Position numbers and translations under genes: made by a program. This document shows, piece by piece, positions 25,387 to 35,384 of a stretch of DNA of 64,000 bases (the first letter of the stretch is position 1; the number at the start of each line of letters is the position of its first letter). This DNA is from Mycolicibacterium celeriflavum. Lineage in GTDB: Bacteria > Actinomycetota > Actinomycetes > Mycobacteriales > Mycobacteriaceae. Location: NCBI RefSeq assembly GCF_010731795.1, contig NZ_AP022591.1:682001-746000 (forward strand), given 5' to 3'. The notes under the pieces were generated by a model. That model did no database searches, had not been told where the DNA came from, and saw only the letters and a list, made by a program, of their open reading frames with translations.

Positions 25387-25902
25387 CTAGTCGCCGGCGA
25401 TCGTCATCTGCGCCGGCCCTCGGGCGGACATCATGGCCCAGGCGGCCACTCCCCCTGCGGTGCCCGAGAGGATGTGCCAAGCGCCGTGGTACTGCCACAG
25501 GCTGTCCGGTCGACACAGCGGCGAGCCGGATCGTCCTGCCACGTAGGCCGCCACGCCGAGCGCGAGAATGCCTGCCGCTGTGAACCAGGCCGACCGCCGC
25601 TTCCCGCGTACGCCGCGGACCAAGCCGACCGTGTACACCGCCGCCGCGGCGACGATGGGCCAGTCGTGAACCAGACCCGCCCACTCCGGCTGGGGCCCGT
25701 GGTAGGCGATGCTGCCGAAGCCCACTGCGACAAGCGTGCCGCCTGCCGCTGCCGCCAACACTCCCCTGCCCCGCAGTGCCCAGCACAGAACGGCCACGCC
25801 GGCGGCTACGTACGCCAAACTGGTGAGCGCCAGGACGGGTTGTGCCAACACTCCGTCCGCGATGCGCTCGCAGTCCGAGTGACCGAAGGCCGAGTGCGGC
25901 AT
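25387..25902 (-). CDS. Small multi-pass membrane protein with CREST/ceramidase-like His/Asp motif
   Basis: 171 residues, ATG 25902; the longer frame overlaps upstream sequence without support. Around six membrane segments. The residues S64-x3-H68 (SIAYH), H79-D80 (HDW) and H139-x3-H143 (HGAWH) are arranged as in the CREST superfamily of membrane metal hydrolases (alkaline ceramidase, PAQR, Per1), where Ser, Asp and three His form a zinc site. An SPLCRPDSLWQ loop precedes the HxxxH. If the match is real the enzyme would cleave a lipid amide or ester within the membrane. The superfamily call is inference from motif spacing. Confidence 0.65.
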   Translation of the reverse strand: MPHSAFGHSDCERIADGVLAQPVLALTSLAYVAAGVAVLCWALRGRGVLAAAAGGTLVAVGFGSIAYHGPQPEWAGLVHDWPIVAAAAVYTVGLVRGVRGKRRSAWFTAAGILALGVAAYVAGRSGSPLCRPDSLWQYHGAWHILSGTAGGVAAWAMMSARGPAQMTIAGD

Positions 25903-26020
25903 GGCGATTAACCATACCGGCGATCGCCGCCAATGACGCGCTTGTTCACCGCTTGGCTGTATCGACTCCGCCGGTGAGTGTATTACGTTGCTACGCAACG
26001 ATGTCCGGCTTCGCGCGGTC

Positions 26021-26428
26021 TTAGGGGCACGGCCCGGGAAGGAAAAGTGACCAGCACCAGCCCGGCGGCAACGGCGGAGTGAAGTTGGGCGGCGGCGGAG
26101 GTGGCGGCGGTGGCGCCGCTCCCTCGAAGATGTTCTGGGCGACGTTGCCCTGCCCGTGGTAGACGTACCAGTAAGTGTGGCAAACGGTTTGGTCCCATAC
26201 CACCGGGTTGACCCGCAGATTGCCGGTCTGCACCGGCGGGTCCCCCGGACACCAGCGACATGGACCCGCGGGGCTTTCCTCCGGACACCCGGGCCAGGCC
26301 TGCATCGGCACCGGCCGGCCTGGAAGCGCTTGGGCAGTGCCCGTCGCCAATCCGACACCGGCGATCGCAACGCCGACCGACATCAATGCCACGCCAAGCG
26401 TTCGCCTCGTCTTGAGAATTGTGGTCAT
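26021..26428 (-). CDS. Secreted Cys- and Pro-rich protein, function unknown
   Basis: 135 residues, ATG 26428. Signal peptide with basic start (KTRRTLGVALMSVGVAIAGVG) and likely cleavage after AQA near residue 34. The mature part has a Cys cluster GCPEESPAGPCRWCPGD, then WDQTVCHTYWYVYHGQGN and a run of nine prolines, ending with PPGWCWSLFLPGPCP. Six or more Cys suggest disulfides in the envelope. It resembles other small mycobacterial exported proteins with the motif V-C-H-T-Y-W/Y; function unknown. Confidence 0.7.
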   Translation of the reverse strand: MTTILKTRRTLGVALMSVGVAIAGVGLATGTAQALPGRPVPMQAWPGCPEESPAGPCRWCPGDPPVQTGNLRVNPVVWDQTVCHTYWYVYHGQGNVAQNIFEGAAPPPPPPPPPNFTPPLPPGWCWSLFLPGPCP

Positions 26429-26594
26429 GGCCGGTCCCTCGTGTTCATCGTCGCCGACGCTCGGCGCCGTCGCGGCAATTGCACGAAGTCTGTTCGGCTA
26501 CCGATCACAACAAGCGAGTGTGTGGCGCCGGCGTTTCCCGGGTCGGCCGCTGGGTATCGCAGTGCAGGAAGCCTTATGGACCAGGAGAGAATCG

Positions 26595-26735
26595 ATGAGC
26601 TCACCCGAACCTCCCCGGGAGGAAACCTCACAGGGCGATGACGTTGGACAGTCGGTGCCGCCGACCGCTCCGGCGTATTCCACGCCTCCGCCGGAAGGCG
26701 TGCCCTCGGCCGACGATCAGGACGCTTCGGGCTGA
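26595..26735 (+). CDS. Possible small disordered protein
   Basis: 46 codons starting ATG 26595, with a good Shine-Dalgarno AGGAG 8 bp upstream. The product is acidic, Pro/Ser/Asp-rich (SSPEPPREETSQGDDVGQS) and would be disordered. It lies between the two divergently or leftward transcribed genes at 26,428 and 26,765 and does not overlap them. No family is recognised, and short length makes it uncertain. Confidence 0.4.
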   Translation: MSSPEPPREETSQGDDVGQSVPPTAPAYSTPPPEGVPSADDQDASG

Positions 26736-26764
26736 TCCGTCATCGAAATGAACCGATTCACGGG

Positions 26765-27199
26765 TCAGGGTCCCCGACGCAGATCGGCAAGCGAGTTGCG
26801 TAAGCCGCCATCCATGCGGATCTGAATACCGGCCACCGCCACCATCACCGCGGCGGTCACCAGGTGCACGACCGCGTCGGTGATGTTGTTGGGAAACGTG
26901 AACACATAGGCGACTTGGTGCGAGAAGAACGCCCAGACGCCCGGCAGCGCGCCCGCCACCGCCGCGGCGAGCAGGTACAGCACCGACCACGACTTACGCA
27001 TCGCGAAAATCAGTCCCGGCCCGAACAGTGCCAGCCCGGCGACCGCATGCCAGCCGTTGTAATCCATTCCGAGGATCTGCGCGGTCGGCGCGTCCGGGCC
27101 GGTCGCAAAACTCGGTTCGACGATGAACCCGATCACCGCCTGGATGACGTGAAAGGTGGCAATGATCAGCAGACCGACCTGGGCGAAACTCCACTTCAC
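26765..27199 (-). CDS. DUF4383-type four-helix membrane protein
   Basis: 144 residues from GTG 27199. Four predicted membrane helices: FAQVGLLIIATFHVIQAVIGFIV, the NGWHAVAGLALFGPGLIFAM segment, VLYLLAAAVAGALPGVWAFF, and ITDAVVHLVTAAVMVAVAGI, the last with the Asp-x3-His feature common in DUF4383 proteins. Function unknown in the family. Divergent from the MOSC gene, with a palindrome between. Confidence 0.7.
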   Translation of the reverse strand: MKWSFAQVGLLIIATFHVIQAVIGFIVEPSFATGPDAPTAQILGMDYNGWHAVAGLALFGPGLIFAMRKSWSVLYLLAAAVAGALPGVWAFFSHQVAYVFTFPNNITDAVVHLVTAAVMVAVAGIQIRMDGGLRNSLADLRRGP

Positions 27200-27238
27200 G
27201 GCACACACCTCGATTGGAGTCGGCGGCTTCGCGATGAA

Positions 27239-27255
27239 TACTACGCTACGTAGTA
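27239..27255. promoter_or_regulatory. 17-bp palindrome in a divergent promoter
   Basis: TACTAC-GCTAC-GTAGTA at 27239-27255 is a perfect 6-bp inverted repeat between the DUF4383 gene and the MOSC gene. It may be a repressor site; no regulator gene is adjacent. Confidence 0.4.
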
Positions 27256-27317
27256 GAAATCGTGAAGTCGCTATTCTCGAACCGCGTCGCCGCACCGGCC
27301 GCCGTTACTCTGTGCGG

Positions 27318-27974
27318 GTGACGAAAGTGCTGTCGGTGAATGTCGCTCGAGTGCGGGTGAATCCGGACGCGCCGTCGAGGTCGACGGGCATCGACAAGGT
27401 GGCCGCCGACGACGAGGTGATGGTGCGCGCGCCTGGCCCGATGAGGGGCGGTCTGGGCAGCGGACTCGTCGGCGACACCATCGGTAATCCGAAGCTGCAC
27501 GGCGGGGATGACCAAGCGGTGTACGCATACGCACGAGAAGACCTCGACGAGTGGGAAACCCGGCTGGATCGCCCGCTCATCAACGGCATGTTCGGCGAGA
27601 ACCTCACCACGTCAGGGGTCGACGTCACGCAGGCGCGGATCGGCGAACGCTGGCGCGTCGGCACCGACGGACTGCTGCTCGAAGTGTCGGCGCCCCGCAC
27701 GCCGTGTCGCACCTTCTCGGCCTTCCTGCAACTGGACCGTTGGATCAAGACCTTCACCGAAGCCGCGAAACCCGGTGCGTATCTTCGGGTTATCACACCC
27801 GGAACGGTGCGCGCGGGCGACGAGATCTACGTCGAGGACCGCCCCGAACACGACGTCACCATCGAGATGGCCTTCCGAGCTCGGATGTCCGACCCGTCGC
27901 TGCTTCCACAGTTGCTCACCGCCGACGCCCTGTCGGCCGAACTCAAGGCCTACGCGCTTAGGCGTCACGGCTAG
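27318..27974 (+). CDS. MOSC-domain protein (YiiM-like)
   Basis: 218 residues from GTG 27318, 6 bp after a -10-like TACTCT (27306-27311). MOSC features: VNPDAPSRSTGIDKV, the segment GDTIGNPKLHGGDDQAVYAY, FGENLTTSGVD, and VSAPRTPCRTFSAF holding the conserved Cys that would bind the molybdenum-sulfur centre. The C-terminal helical part is as in YiiM, which reduces N-hydroxylated compounds with molybdenum cofactor. Cytosolic. It stands alone in the divergent gene pair. Confidence 0.86.
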   Translation: MTKVLSVNVARVRVNPDAPSRSTGIDKVAADDEVMVRAPGPMRGGLGSGLVGDTIGNPKLHGGDDQAVYAYAREDLDEWETRLDRPLINGMFGENLTTSGVDVTQARIGERWRVGTDGLLLEVSAPRTPCRTFSAFLQLDRWIKTFTEAAKPGAYLRVITPGTVRAGDEIYVEDRPEHDVTIEMAFRARMSDPSLLPQLLTADALSAELKAYALRRHG

Positions 27975-29264
<1,290 letters not shown>

Positions 29265-29277
29265 GGTCAGCAGACGC

Positions 29278-29310
29278 CGCTGGGCGGCCGCCTTGTGCGG
29301 TCGCCCAGCG
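29278..29310 (+). terminator. Hairpin terminator after the mycolyltransferase
   Basis: Arms 29278-29291 and 29297-29310 pair over 14 bp with one mismatch around a 5-nt loop (CTTGT). No T-run follows, which is normal for mycobacterial intrinsic hairpins. It lies 14 bp past the stop and 22 bp before the next start. Confidence 0.6.
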
Positions 29311-29331
29311 CGCGTCGGAGACAATCACTGC

Positions 29332-30888
29332 GTGACGCAGCAGCCACGCCCGACAATCCCCAAGCTCCTCGAGCGCGCCTGCGAAGAGTTCGGCGAGCAC
29401 CTCTACCTGATCACCCCGGCGGATCGGCTCACCTACCGAGAGGCGCAGCAGCGCTCGGCGCGCCTTGCGCAATGGCTGCTGCGCGCGGGCGTCGGCAAAG
29501 GCACGCGCGTCGGGCTGTTCTTCCCGAACGGGGTCGACTGGGTCATCTGGTGGCTGGCGGTGTCGCGCATCGGCGCGATTGCCGTCCCCCTCAGCACTCT
29601 CTACACGCCAGCGGAGATCGCCAAAGTGGCGCGGCTGGCCGACATCGCGATCCTCATCGCTCCCAGGCGGGTACTGACCATCGACGTCGGCGAGCGCTTC
29701 GAGGCGGCCTGGCCCGAGTTGGCAAGCCAGCCGGCCGGACGGCTGGCCCTGGCGGCCGCGCCCTACCTGCGCCGCATCGTGTTCGTCGACGATCCGGTTC
29801 CCGGCTGGGCCACTCGTTGGGACAGCGATGCCGACGGTGTCCCTGCCGAGGTGCTGACCGCCGCCGAGGCCGAGGTCTCCCCTGCCGATCTCGCCGTCGT
29901 CATCCACACCTCGGGCTCGACCGCGGACCCGAAAGGCGTCATGCACACCCACGGCACGCTGGTGCGGCAGACGTCGACGTGGCCGGGCGCCATCCGCGCG
30001 CTGACCAAAAGTGAAGGGCCGCCGCGCATCCTGTGCGCGATGCCGTTCTTCTGGGTCGGCGGGCTGCTCGCCGCCACCGGGGCACTGCACGAACCCGTCA
30101 CCGTGCTCGCGATGCCACGCCTGGACGCCGAGACTGCGCTGGACATGATCGAACGGGAGCGGGCTGCAGGGGTTGTCGGATGGCCGGCGTTCACCCAGCG
30201 GTTGCGTGAGCATCCCAGCTTCAGTGACCGCGATCTGAGCAGTGCGCCGGCGCTGTGCGACGGGCCGCTCGACATCGCGATGGTCGGCGTGCCCGACGGA
30301 TTTCCCGTGCACCGCACCATGTCCGAGACGGCGGGCGGCTTCGCGTACACCGACATGCGCATCGTCGACGACGAGGGCAACGACGTCGCCGACGGGGCGG
30401 TCGGTGAACTGCTCGTCCGCGGCATCGGCGTGATGACGGGCTACAACAAACGGGAGCGGTGGGAGACGTTCGACGAAAACGGCTGGTACCACACCGGTGA
30501 TCGCGTCTACCGCCGCGACGGCGACCCACGACTGTTCTACGTCGGGCGGACCACCGAGCTGATCAAGGCCGCGGGCGCCAACGTGTCGCCGCTGGAGGTC
30601 GAGGCCGTCGTCGCCGAATTCCCCGACGTGGCACAGTGTCTCGTGCTCGGCGTCGACGACCCCACGCGTGGGGAGGAAGTGTGTGCGGTCGTCGTGCCGG
30701 TCGGCGCGAGCATCGATTTCGATTCGCTGGCCGCCCACACCCGCGCGCACCTGTCGGCCTACAAGGTGCCCACACGCTGGATAGCGGCCTCCAGCGATCG
30801 TATCCCGATACTGCCCAGCGGGAAGTTCGACCGAAAGACGCTGCGCGCCATGATCGTTGACGGCGCCCTCGATTCCACCAGCAGGTGA
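29332..30888 (+). CDS. Acyl-CoA synthetase / AMP-dependent ligase (FadD type)
   Basis: 518 residues, GTG 29332. ANL superfamily: P-loop-like TSGSTADPKGVMHTH, the A5-type region SETAGGF replacing the common YGxTE, GELLVRGIGVMTGYNK, YHTGDRVYRRDGDPRLFYVGRTTELIKAAGANVSPLEVE and the late Lys in PSGKFDRKTL. Makes acyl-AMP then acyl-CoA. The atypical MSETAGG in the adenylate motif suggests an unusual substrate. It is followed 5 bp later by a haloalkane-dehalogenase-type hydrolase, so the two form an operon. Confidence 0.88.
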   Translation: MTQQPRPTIPKLLERACEEFGEHLYLITPADRLTYREAQQRSARLAQWLLRAGVGKGTRVGLFFPNGVDWVIWWLAVSRIGAIAVPLSTLYTPAEIAKVARLADIAILIAPRRVLTIDVGERFEAAWPELASQPAGRLALAAAPYLRRIVFVDDPVPGWATRWDSDADGVPAEVLTAAEAEVSPADLAVVIHTSGSTADPKGVMHTHGTLVRQTSTWPGAIRALTKSEGPPRILCAMPFFWVGGLLAATGALHEPVTVLAMPRLDAETALDMIERERAAGVVGWPAFTQRLREHPSFSDRDLSSAPALCDGPLDIAMVGVPDGFPVHRTMSETAGGFAYTDMRIVDDEGNDVADGAVGELLVRGIGVMTGYNKRERWETFDENGWYHTGDRVYRRDGDPRLFYVGRTTELIKAAGANVSPLEVEAVVAEFPDVAQCLVLGVDDPTRGEEVCAVVVPVGASIDFDSLAAHTRAHLSAYKVPTRWIAASSDRIPILPSGKFDRKTLRAMIVDGALDSTSR

Positions 30889-30893
30889 CCCCG

Positions 30894-31853
30894 ATGGCCG
30901 TGATCAGGACTCCGGACGAGCGCTTCGCGGTGCTGCCCGACTATCCGTTCGAGCCCCGCTACGTCGAGGTCGAATCGCGCGGAACCGGCCCACTGCGGAT
31001 GCATTACGTCGACGAAGGCCCGCCCGAGGCGCCTGTTGCCTTGCTGCTGCACGGTCAGCCCACCTGGTCGTATCTCTACCGGCACGTCATTGGCGTGCTG
31101 CTCGCCGCAGGACTACGAGTGATCGCGCCGGACCACATCGGCTACGGCCGGTCCGACAAGCTGACCGACCCGACGGACTACACGTTCGACCGGCACATCG
31201 ACTGGTTGCACAGCGCGATCACCCGACTGGACCTGTCGGATGTCACGCTGGTCGTGCAGGACTGGGGCGGACCCATCGGGCTCAGCGTGCTGGCCCGCGA
31301 TCCCGACCGGTTCGCGCGCGTCGTTGCGACGAATACCATCCTGCACACGTGCGACCCCGGCCTTGCGGGAAAGTTGGAGTGGCCCCACCACGCGGTCGGC
31401 GATGGACAGGTCATCCACCAGGAGACTCTGCTCGACTACGTGGCGTACTACCAACGCTCACCGGAACTGGTTCCGAGCTTCTTTCTCGACGCGGTGGCCG
31501 GGCCGTTGAGGCCAGATGTCCTCGCCGCCTACGACGCACCGTTTCCCGACCGCAGGTTCACGGCCGGGCTGCGCCAGATGATCGCGTTGATTCCGTTGAC
31601 ACGTAACGATCGCGGGGCCGCCATCGGTCGTACCACCATGGCCGCGCTGGGTGAGTGGCGGCGGCCGTTCCTCACCGCGTACTCCGACGGGGATCCGGCA
31701 ACGCGCGGTTGGGACAAGGTGTTCACCGAGCACGTTCCGGGCGCGAAGGGCCAACCCCACACGACAGTGGCCGGTGCCGGCCATTTCGTCCAGGAGCAAC
31801 AGGGTGAGGAACTCGGCCGCATCATCGCCGAGTTCGTCGCGCGCACAGGCTGA
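30894..31853 (+). CDS. Haloalkane dehalogenase-type alpha/beta hydrolase
   Basis: 319 residues from ATG 30894; the opening VIRTPDERF matches the start of mycobacterial dehalogenases (Rv2296 type), and GTG 30885 is the alternative. Nucleophile D123 in VVQDWGGPIG, with Trp next to it (halide ligand), oxyanion motif HGQPTWSYLY at 53-62, and catalytic His in GAGHFVQE. The residue after HG is Gln instead of the Glu or Asn usual in haloalkane dehalogenases. May be a dehalogenase with changed halide binding or another hydrolase of the fold. Ends exactly where the opposing gene ends. Confidence 0.83.
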   Translation: MAVIRTPDERFAVLPDYPFEPRYVEVESRGTGPLRMHYVDEGPPEAPVALLLHGQPTWSYLYRHVIGVLLAAGLRVIAPDHIGYGRSDKLTDPTDYTFDRHIDWLHSAITRLDLSDVTLVVQDWGGPIGLSVLARDPDRFARVVATNTILHTCDPGLAGKLEWPHHAVGDGQVIHQETLLDYVAYYQRSPELVPSFFLDAVAGPLRPDVLAAYDAPFPDRRFTAGLRQMIALIPLTRNDRGAAIGRTTMAALGEWRRPFLTAYSDGDPATRGWDKVFTEHVPGAKGQPHTTVAGAGHFVQEQQGEELGRIIAEFVARTG

Positions 31854-33038
31854 CTAGAGGCCGAACTGGTCGTCGATGACGCCGAGCCAGATCTGGGCCG
31901 CGTCGATCGCTATTTTCTCGCTGATGAACGCGTGCTGGGTGCCGGTGTACATGTCGCGGAACGCTCGTTCCAGGCGGGTGCCCTCGCGAATCGAGCTGGT
32001 GCCCGCGACCAGATGTGCCCACTCCGCACACTGGCGGGCCACGTCGGTGGCGTAGACGGCGGCCACTCGCATGTCTGCGCGCAGCGCCGGGGTCAGAGCT
32101 TGCCCCGCTCCGACAGCGCTTTCGGCCGTCTCGAACGCGTCGAGCACCAGCAGCCGCGCTGCCCGCCACGCCGCGACGTGGTGGGCCAGCCCCTTCTGGA
32201 AGGTCGGCCGACTGGCCAGCGACGCCATGTCGCTCATCCGGAACTTTGTCTCGGCAAGCTCTTGGACGTCGTCGAGCATGCTCTTGGCCACCCCGAGCGC
32301 CCACGACGCATGACCGGCGGCGGTGACCGGCATCATTCCCATCCGCGTCGCGGGCGACGATCCGCGCAGCGGCTCACGGGTGAACAACGCGAAAGTCCGT
32401 TCAGCCGGCACGAACACGTCATCGACGCTGTAGTCGTAGGAGCCCGTCCCCTTGAGTCCCTGCACGTGCCACCCGTCGTTGAAGCTCACCTGCTCGCGCG
32501 GGAGCACCGCGACCTGCATGTCCGGCACCCCTTCGCTGACCCAGCGCATCTCGGTGCCGTCCATCGGCAGGAAGCCCGCGGCGACGTATTGCGAATGCCC
32601 GATTCCCGACCCGAAGCTCCACGACCCGGTCAGCCGGTAACCGCCCGGTACGGCGGTGCCCTGCCCATTGGGGAAGAACTGCCCGCCCATGGTCACGCGA
32701 TTGTCGTGTGCGGTGAACACCTCGGCGAATCCGGCGTCGGGCAGGTAGGCGGCCGCGGCGAACGACGACGGCAGGTTGGCGATACCGACCCACCCGAACG
32801 AGCCGTCCTGCCAAGCCATTTCGATCCAGGTCTCGATCATCTCGGCGAACGACGGCTCTACCCCGCCCGCGGGTGCGGGGTTGAACGCCGTCATCAGCCC
32901 GGCATCCCACATCGCCTCGACGACCGCCGGGCTGAGCGTGCGCAGCCGCTCCGACTCACCGGCCTCGCCCAGTACGGTCTCGCGCATGGTGCGGACCCGC
33001 CCCGCGATGCTCTCGGCAGATCCCAATGTCGACGTCAC
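31854..33038 (-). CDS. Acyl-CoA-dehydrogenase-type flavoprotein monooxygenase/dehydrogenase
   Basis: 394 residues, GTG 33038. ACAD fold of the PF08028 C-terminal type used by HsaA-like hydroxylases: N-terminal RTMRETVLGEAGESERLRTLSPAVVEAMWDAGLMTAF, mid-domain GGYRLTGSWSFGSGIGHSQYVAAG (FMN/FAD loop), VQGLKGTGSYDYSVDDVFVPAERTF, and a four-helix C-terminus with ACAEWAHLVAGTSSIREG in type. Such proteins either dehydrogenate acyl-CoA or hydroxylate phenols with a partner reductase. No partner flavin reductase is adjacent. Convergent with the hydrolase at zero distance. Confidence 0.82.
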   Translation of the reverse strand: MTSTLGSAESIAGRVRTMRETVLGEAGESERLRTLSPAVVEAMWDAGLMTAFNPAPAGGVEPSFAEMIETWIEMAWQDGSFGWVGIANLPSSFAAAAYLPDAGFAEVFTAHDNRVTMGGQFFPNGQGTAVPGGYRLTGSWSFGSGIGHSQYVAAGFLPMDGTEMRWVSEGVPDMQVAVLPREQVSFNDGWHVQGLKGTGSYDYSVDDVFVPAERTFALFTREPLRGSSPATRMGMMPVTAAGHASWALGVAKSMLDDVQELAETKFRMSDMASLASRPTFQKGLAHHVAAWRAARLLVLDAFETAESAVGAGQALTPALRADMRVAAVYATDVARQCAEWAHLVAGTSSIREGTRLERAFRDMYTGTQHAFISEKIAIDAAQIWLGVIDDQFGL

Positions 33039-33321
33039 CCGTCCTCTTTATCAGAAGACCGTCGCGGCGATGTTGGGATCGGTATCGGCGCCGGCACGAT
33101 CTACTTCTCGCATGCAGATGAATGCCGCAGCAGTGATCGCGACGGTGGCGGCCGCGACCGAGGGCGACGGCGGGGTGCAAGCCGCAGCGGTGATCCCCGA
33201 CCCGCTCAACCAGATCGGCAGCGCCGAGCTGCGCTTTTCCGTGCCATAGCGCCGACATGTCACAAATTGGGTGACCGGATACGTCTTGGGGTTGTCAACG
33301 GAGAACGAGAAAGGCAACACC

Positions 33322-34483
33322 ATGTACGAGATCCTCATCCTCGGTGGTGGCTACACCGGTATGGCGGCGGCCACCGGCCTGGCCGGGCGCCTGAAGCGCC
33401 GCGACGACGTCCACATCACCCTGGTCAGTGCCCAGGCCCGGTTCACCGAACGGCTCCGGCTGCACCAAGTCGCGTCCGGGGCAGGCGCTGAAAGGCCTGC
33501 AGATTTCCGATCGGCTCGCCGGTACCGGCGTCGAGTTCGTCCAAGGCTGGGTGACGGGCATCGACGCAGAGGCGCAGACCATCCGCGTCGACGACACGAC
33601 AACCCTGCGCTACGACACGCTGGTGTACGCGCTGGGCAGTGTCGCCGACACCGGCAGCGTGCCGGGTGCCGACGAGTTCGCCTACACGCTGGACAGCGCC
33701 GACGACGCCCAACTGCTCGCCGCGCAGCTGGACCGCCTCGGCGACGGCACCGTCGTGGTCGCCGGAGGCGGGCTCACGGGCATCGAGTCCGCAGCAGAGA
33801 TCGCCGAGCAGCATCCCGAACTCGATGTGGTCCTGCTGAGCCGCCAGGTTCCCGGTTCGATGATGAGTGAGCGGGCGCGAGCGCGGGTGCACGCGGGGCT
33901 GGAGCGGCTAGGCGTGCGGGTACGCGCCGGCGTCGACATCGTGAAGGTGATGGCCGACGGCGTCGCGCTTGCCGACGGGGAAGTCGTCAGTGCGCGGGCG
34001 GTGCTGTGGACGACCGGCGTGCGGGTCTCCCCCCTGGCCGCGACCGCTGGGCTGGCTGTCGACGACCGCGGCCGCATCCTCACCGACGCGTCATTGCGCT
34101 CGGTCACCCGGCCGAACATCTACGCGGTCGGCGACGCGGCCGCCGTCCGCCAAGGCTACGGTGTCATCCACGGCACCTGCCAGAGCGGCATACCCACCGC
34201 GGTGCACGCCGCGGCGTCAATCGCCCGAGATCTGAAAGGCAAGAGCCCCAAGAGGTTCCGCTTCGGATATGTTCACCAACCGGTGAGCTTGGGCCGCCAC
34301 GACGCTGTCATCCAGTTCACCCGCGCCGACGACGCCCCGGGACGGTTCTACTTGGCCGGCCCGGTCGCGGCGGCGTACAAAGAGACGGTGAGTTCGAGCC
34401 TGTGGATGACCTACCGCCTGTTGAAACTGGTCCCGGCAATCGGCGCAGCCATGTGGCGCCGCGGCGGCCGATCCACGAGATGA
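33322..34483 (+). pseudogene. NDH-2-like NAD(P)/FAD oxidoreductase, frameshifted in a G-run
   Basis: ATG 33322 starts YEILILGGGYTGMAAATGLAGRLKRR, a Rossmann FAD motif. After RLRLHQVASG the frame breaks at a GGGG run (33477-33480). Removing one G restores GQALKGLQISDRLAG and the rest of the protein: NAD motif VVVAGGGLTGIESAAEIAE, VLWTTGVRVSPLA, and IYAVGDAAAVRQGYG. The C-terminus matches NADH dehydrogenase-2-like COE proteins linked to ECF41 sigma factors. Its stop overlaps the sigma start (ATGA). It is either a true pseudogene or one sequencing error in a homopolymer. Confidence 0.83.
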
Positions 34484-35373
34484 ACGCCGACCAGCAGGCG
34501 TTCGCCGATCACCGCAACCTGCTCTTCTCCATCGCGTACCGCATCCTCGGTTCGGCCGCCGACGCCGAGGATGCGGTGCAGGACGCCTGGTTCAAGTGGT
34601 CGGCGGACGATCGGTCACAGGTGTCCGACCCGAAAGCGTATCTGGCTCGCATCGTGTCGAACCTGTCGATGGAGCGGCTACGTGCGACCCGCCGTCAGCG
34701 CGAAACCTATGTGGGACCATGGCTTCCGGAGCCGATCCTGACCGACGTCGACGCCGCCGACAACGTCGCCACCGCCGATTCGGTGTCCATGGCGATGCTC
34801 GTCGTGCTGGAGACGCTCAGCCCATTGGAACGCGCGGTGTTCGTGCTCAAGGACGTGTTCGACTTCAGTTACGCCGAGATCGCCGAAGCGGTCGAGCGTT
34901 CGGAGTCGGCGGTGCGCCAAGCCGCGCACCGGGCCCGTGAACACGTCCGGGCCCGCAGGCCGAGGTTCGAGGCGGATCGGGTCAGGAAGCGGCAGGCCAC
35001 CGAACAATTCTTCTCCGCCACCGTCGGCGGTGACATCAACGCGCTCATGGAACTTCTCGCGCCGGAGGTCACGCTGTGGACCGATGGCGGCGGGAAGGTG
35101 CGTCAGGCGATGCGTCCGGTCATCGGCGCCGGAAACGTCGCCAGGTGGCTGGCCGGAAACGCCAGGCGGCCGTACGAGGGCGTCGAGATCAGCGACATGG
35201 CAGCAGAAGTCGTGGAGATCAACGGTGGGCCGGGCATGGTCCTGCGGGGTGCCGGCCGGATCATCGCGACTCTAACCGTCGATCTGGACGACGAGGGCCG
35301 CATCGCGACCATTCACAACGTCGCCAATCCCGACAAGCTGAGTGCCGTCGCAGACGGGATCCCCAGGCTCTGA
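34480..35373 (+). CDS. ECF41-family sigma factor with SnoaL-like C-terminal domain (SigJ-like)
   Basis: 297 residues, ATG 34480 overlapping the previous stop. Sigma2 region (FSIAYRILGSAADAEDAVQDAWFKW), the ECF41 linker signature WLPEP at 81-85, sigma4 (LSPLERAVFVLKDVFDFSYAEIAEAVERSESAVRQ), then an NTF2/SnoaL-type extension with DGGGK at 202-206 and NPDKL near 283-287. These are the defining ECF41 motifs; the extension acts as built-in control instead of an anti-sigma factor. ECF41 genes usually sit beside a COE-type gene, here the overlapping oxidoreductase. The regulated promoter is probably that of the same operon. Confidence 0.92.
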   Translation: MNADQQAFADHRNLLFSIAYRILGSAADAEDAVQDAWFKWSADDRSQVSDPKAYLARIVSNLSMERLRATRRQRETYVGPWLPEPILTDVDAADNVATADSVSMAMLVVLETLSPLERAVFVLKDVFDFSYAEIAEAVERSESAVRQAAHRAREHVRARRPRFEADRVRKRQATEQFFSATVGGDINALMELLAPEVTLWTDGGGKVRQAMRPVIGAGNVARWLAGNARRPYEGVEISDMAAEVVEINGGPGMVLRGAGRIIATLTVDLDDEGRIATIHNVANPDKLSAVADGIPRL

Positions 35374-35384
35374 GTTCGTCGCGC

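Noticed and set aside
23759..25933. Long ThrE frame starting at 25933
   Set aside because: The extra 199 codons are antisense to the small membrane gene at 25387-25902 and have no membrane or ThrE features.
33112..33249. 45-codon frame between the flavoprotein gene and the oxidoreductase
   Set aside because: It has no ribosome site or promoter of quality and a low-complexity Ala-rich product; not enough to call.
34006..34479. Upstream extension of the sigma factor frame
   Set aside because: It overlaps the oxidoreductase in a different frame; the ATG at 34480 starts at the usual sigma2 region.
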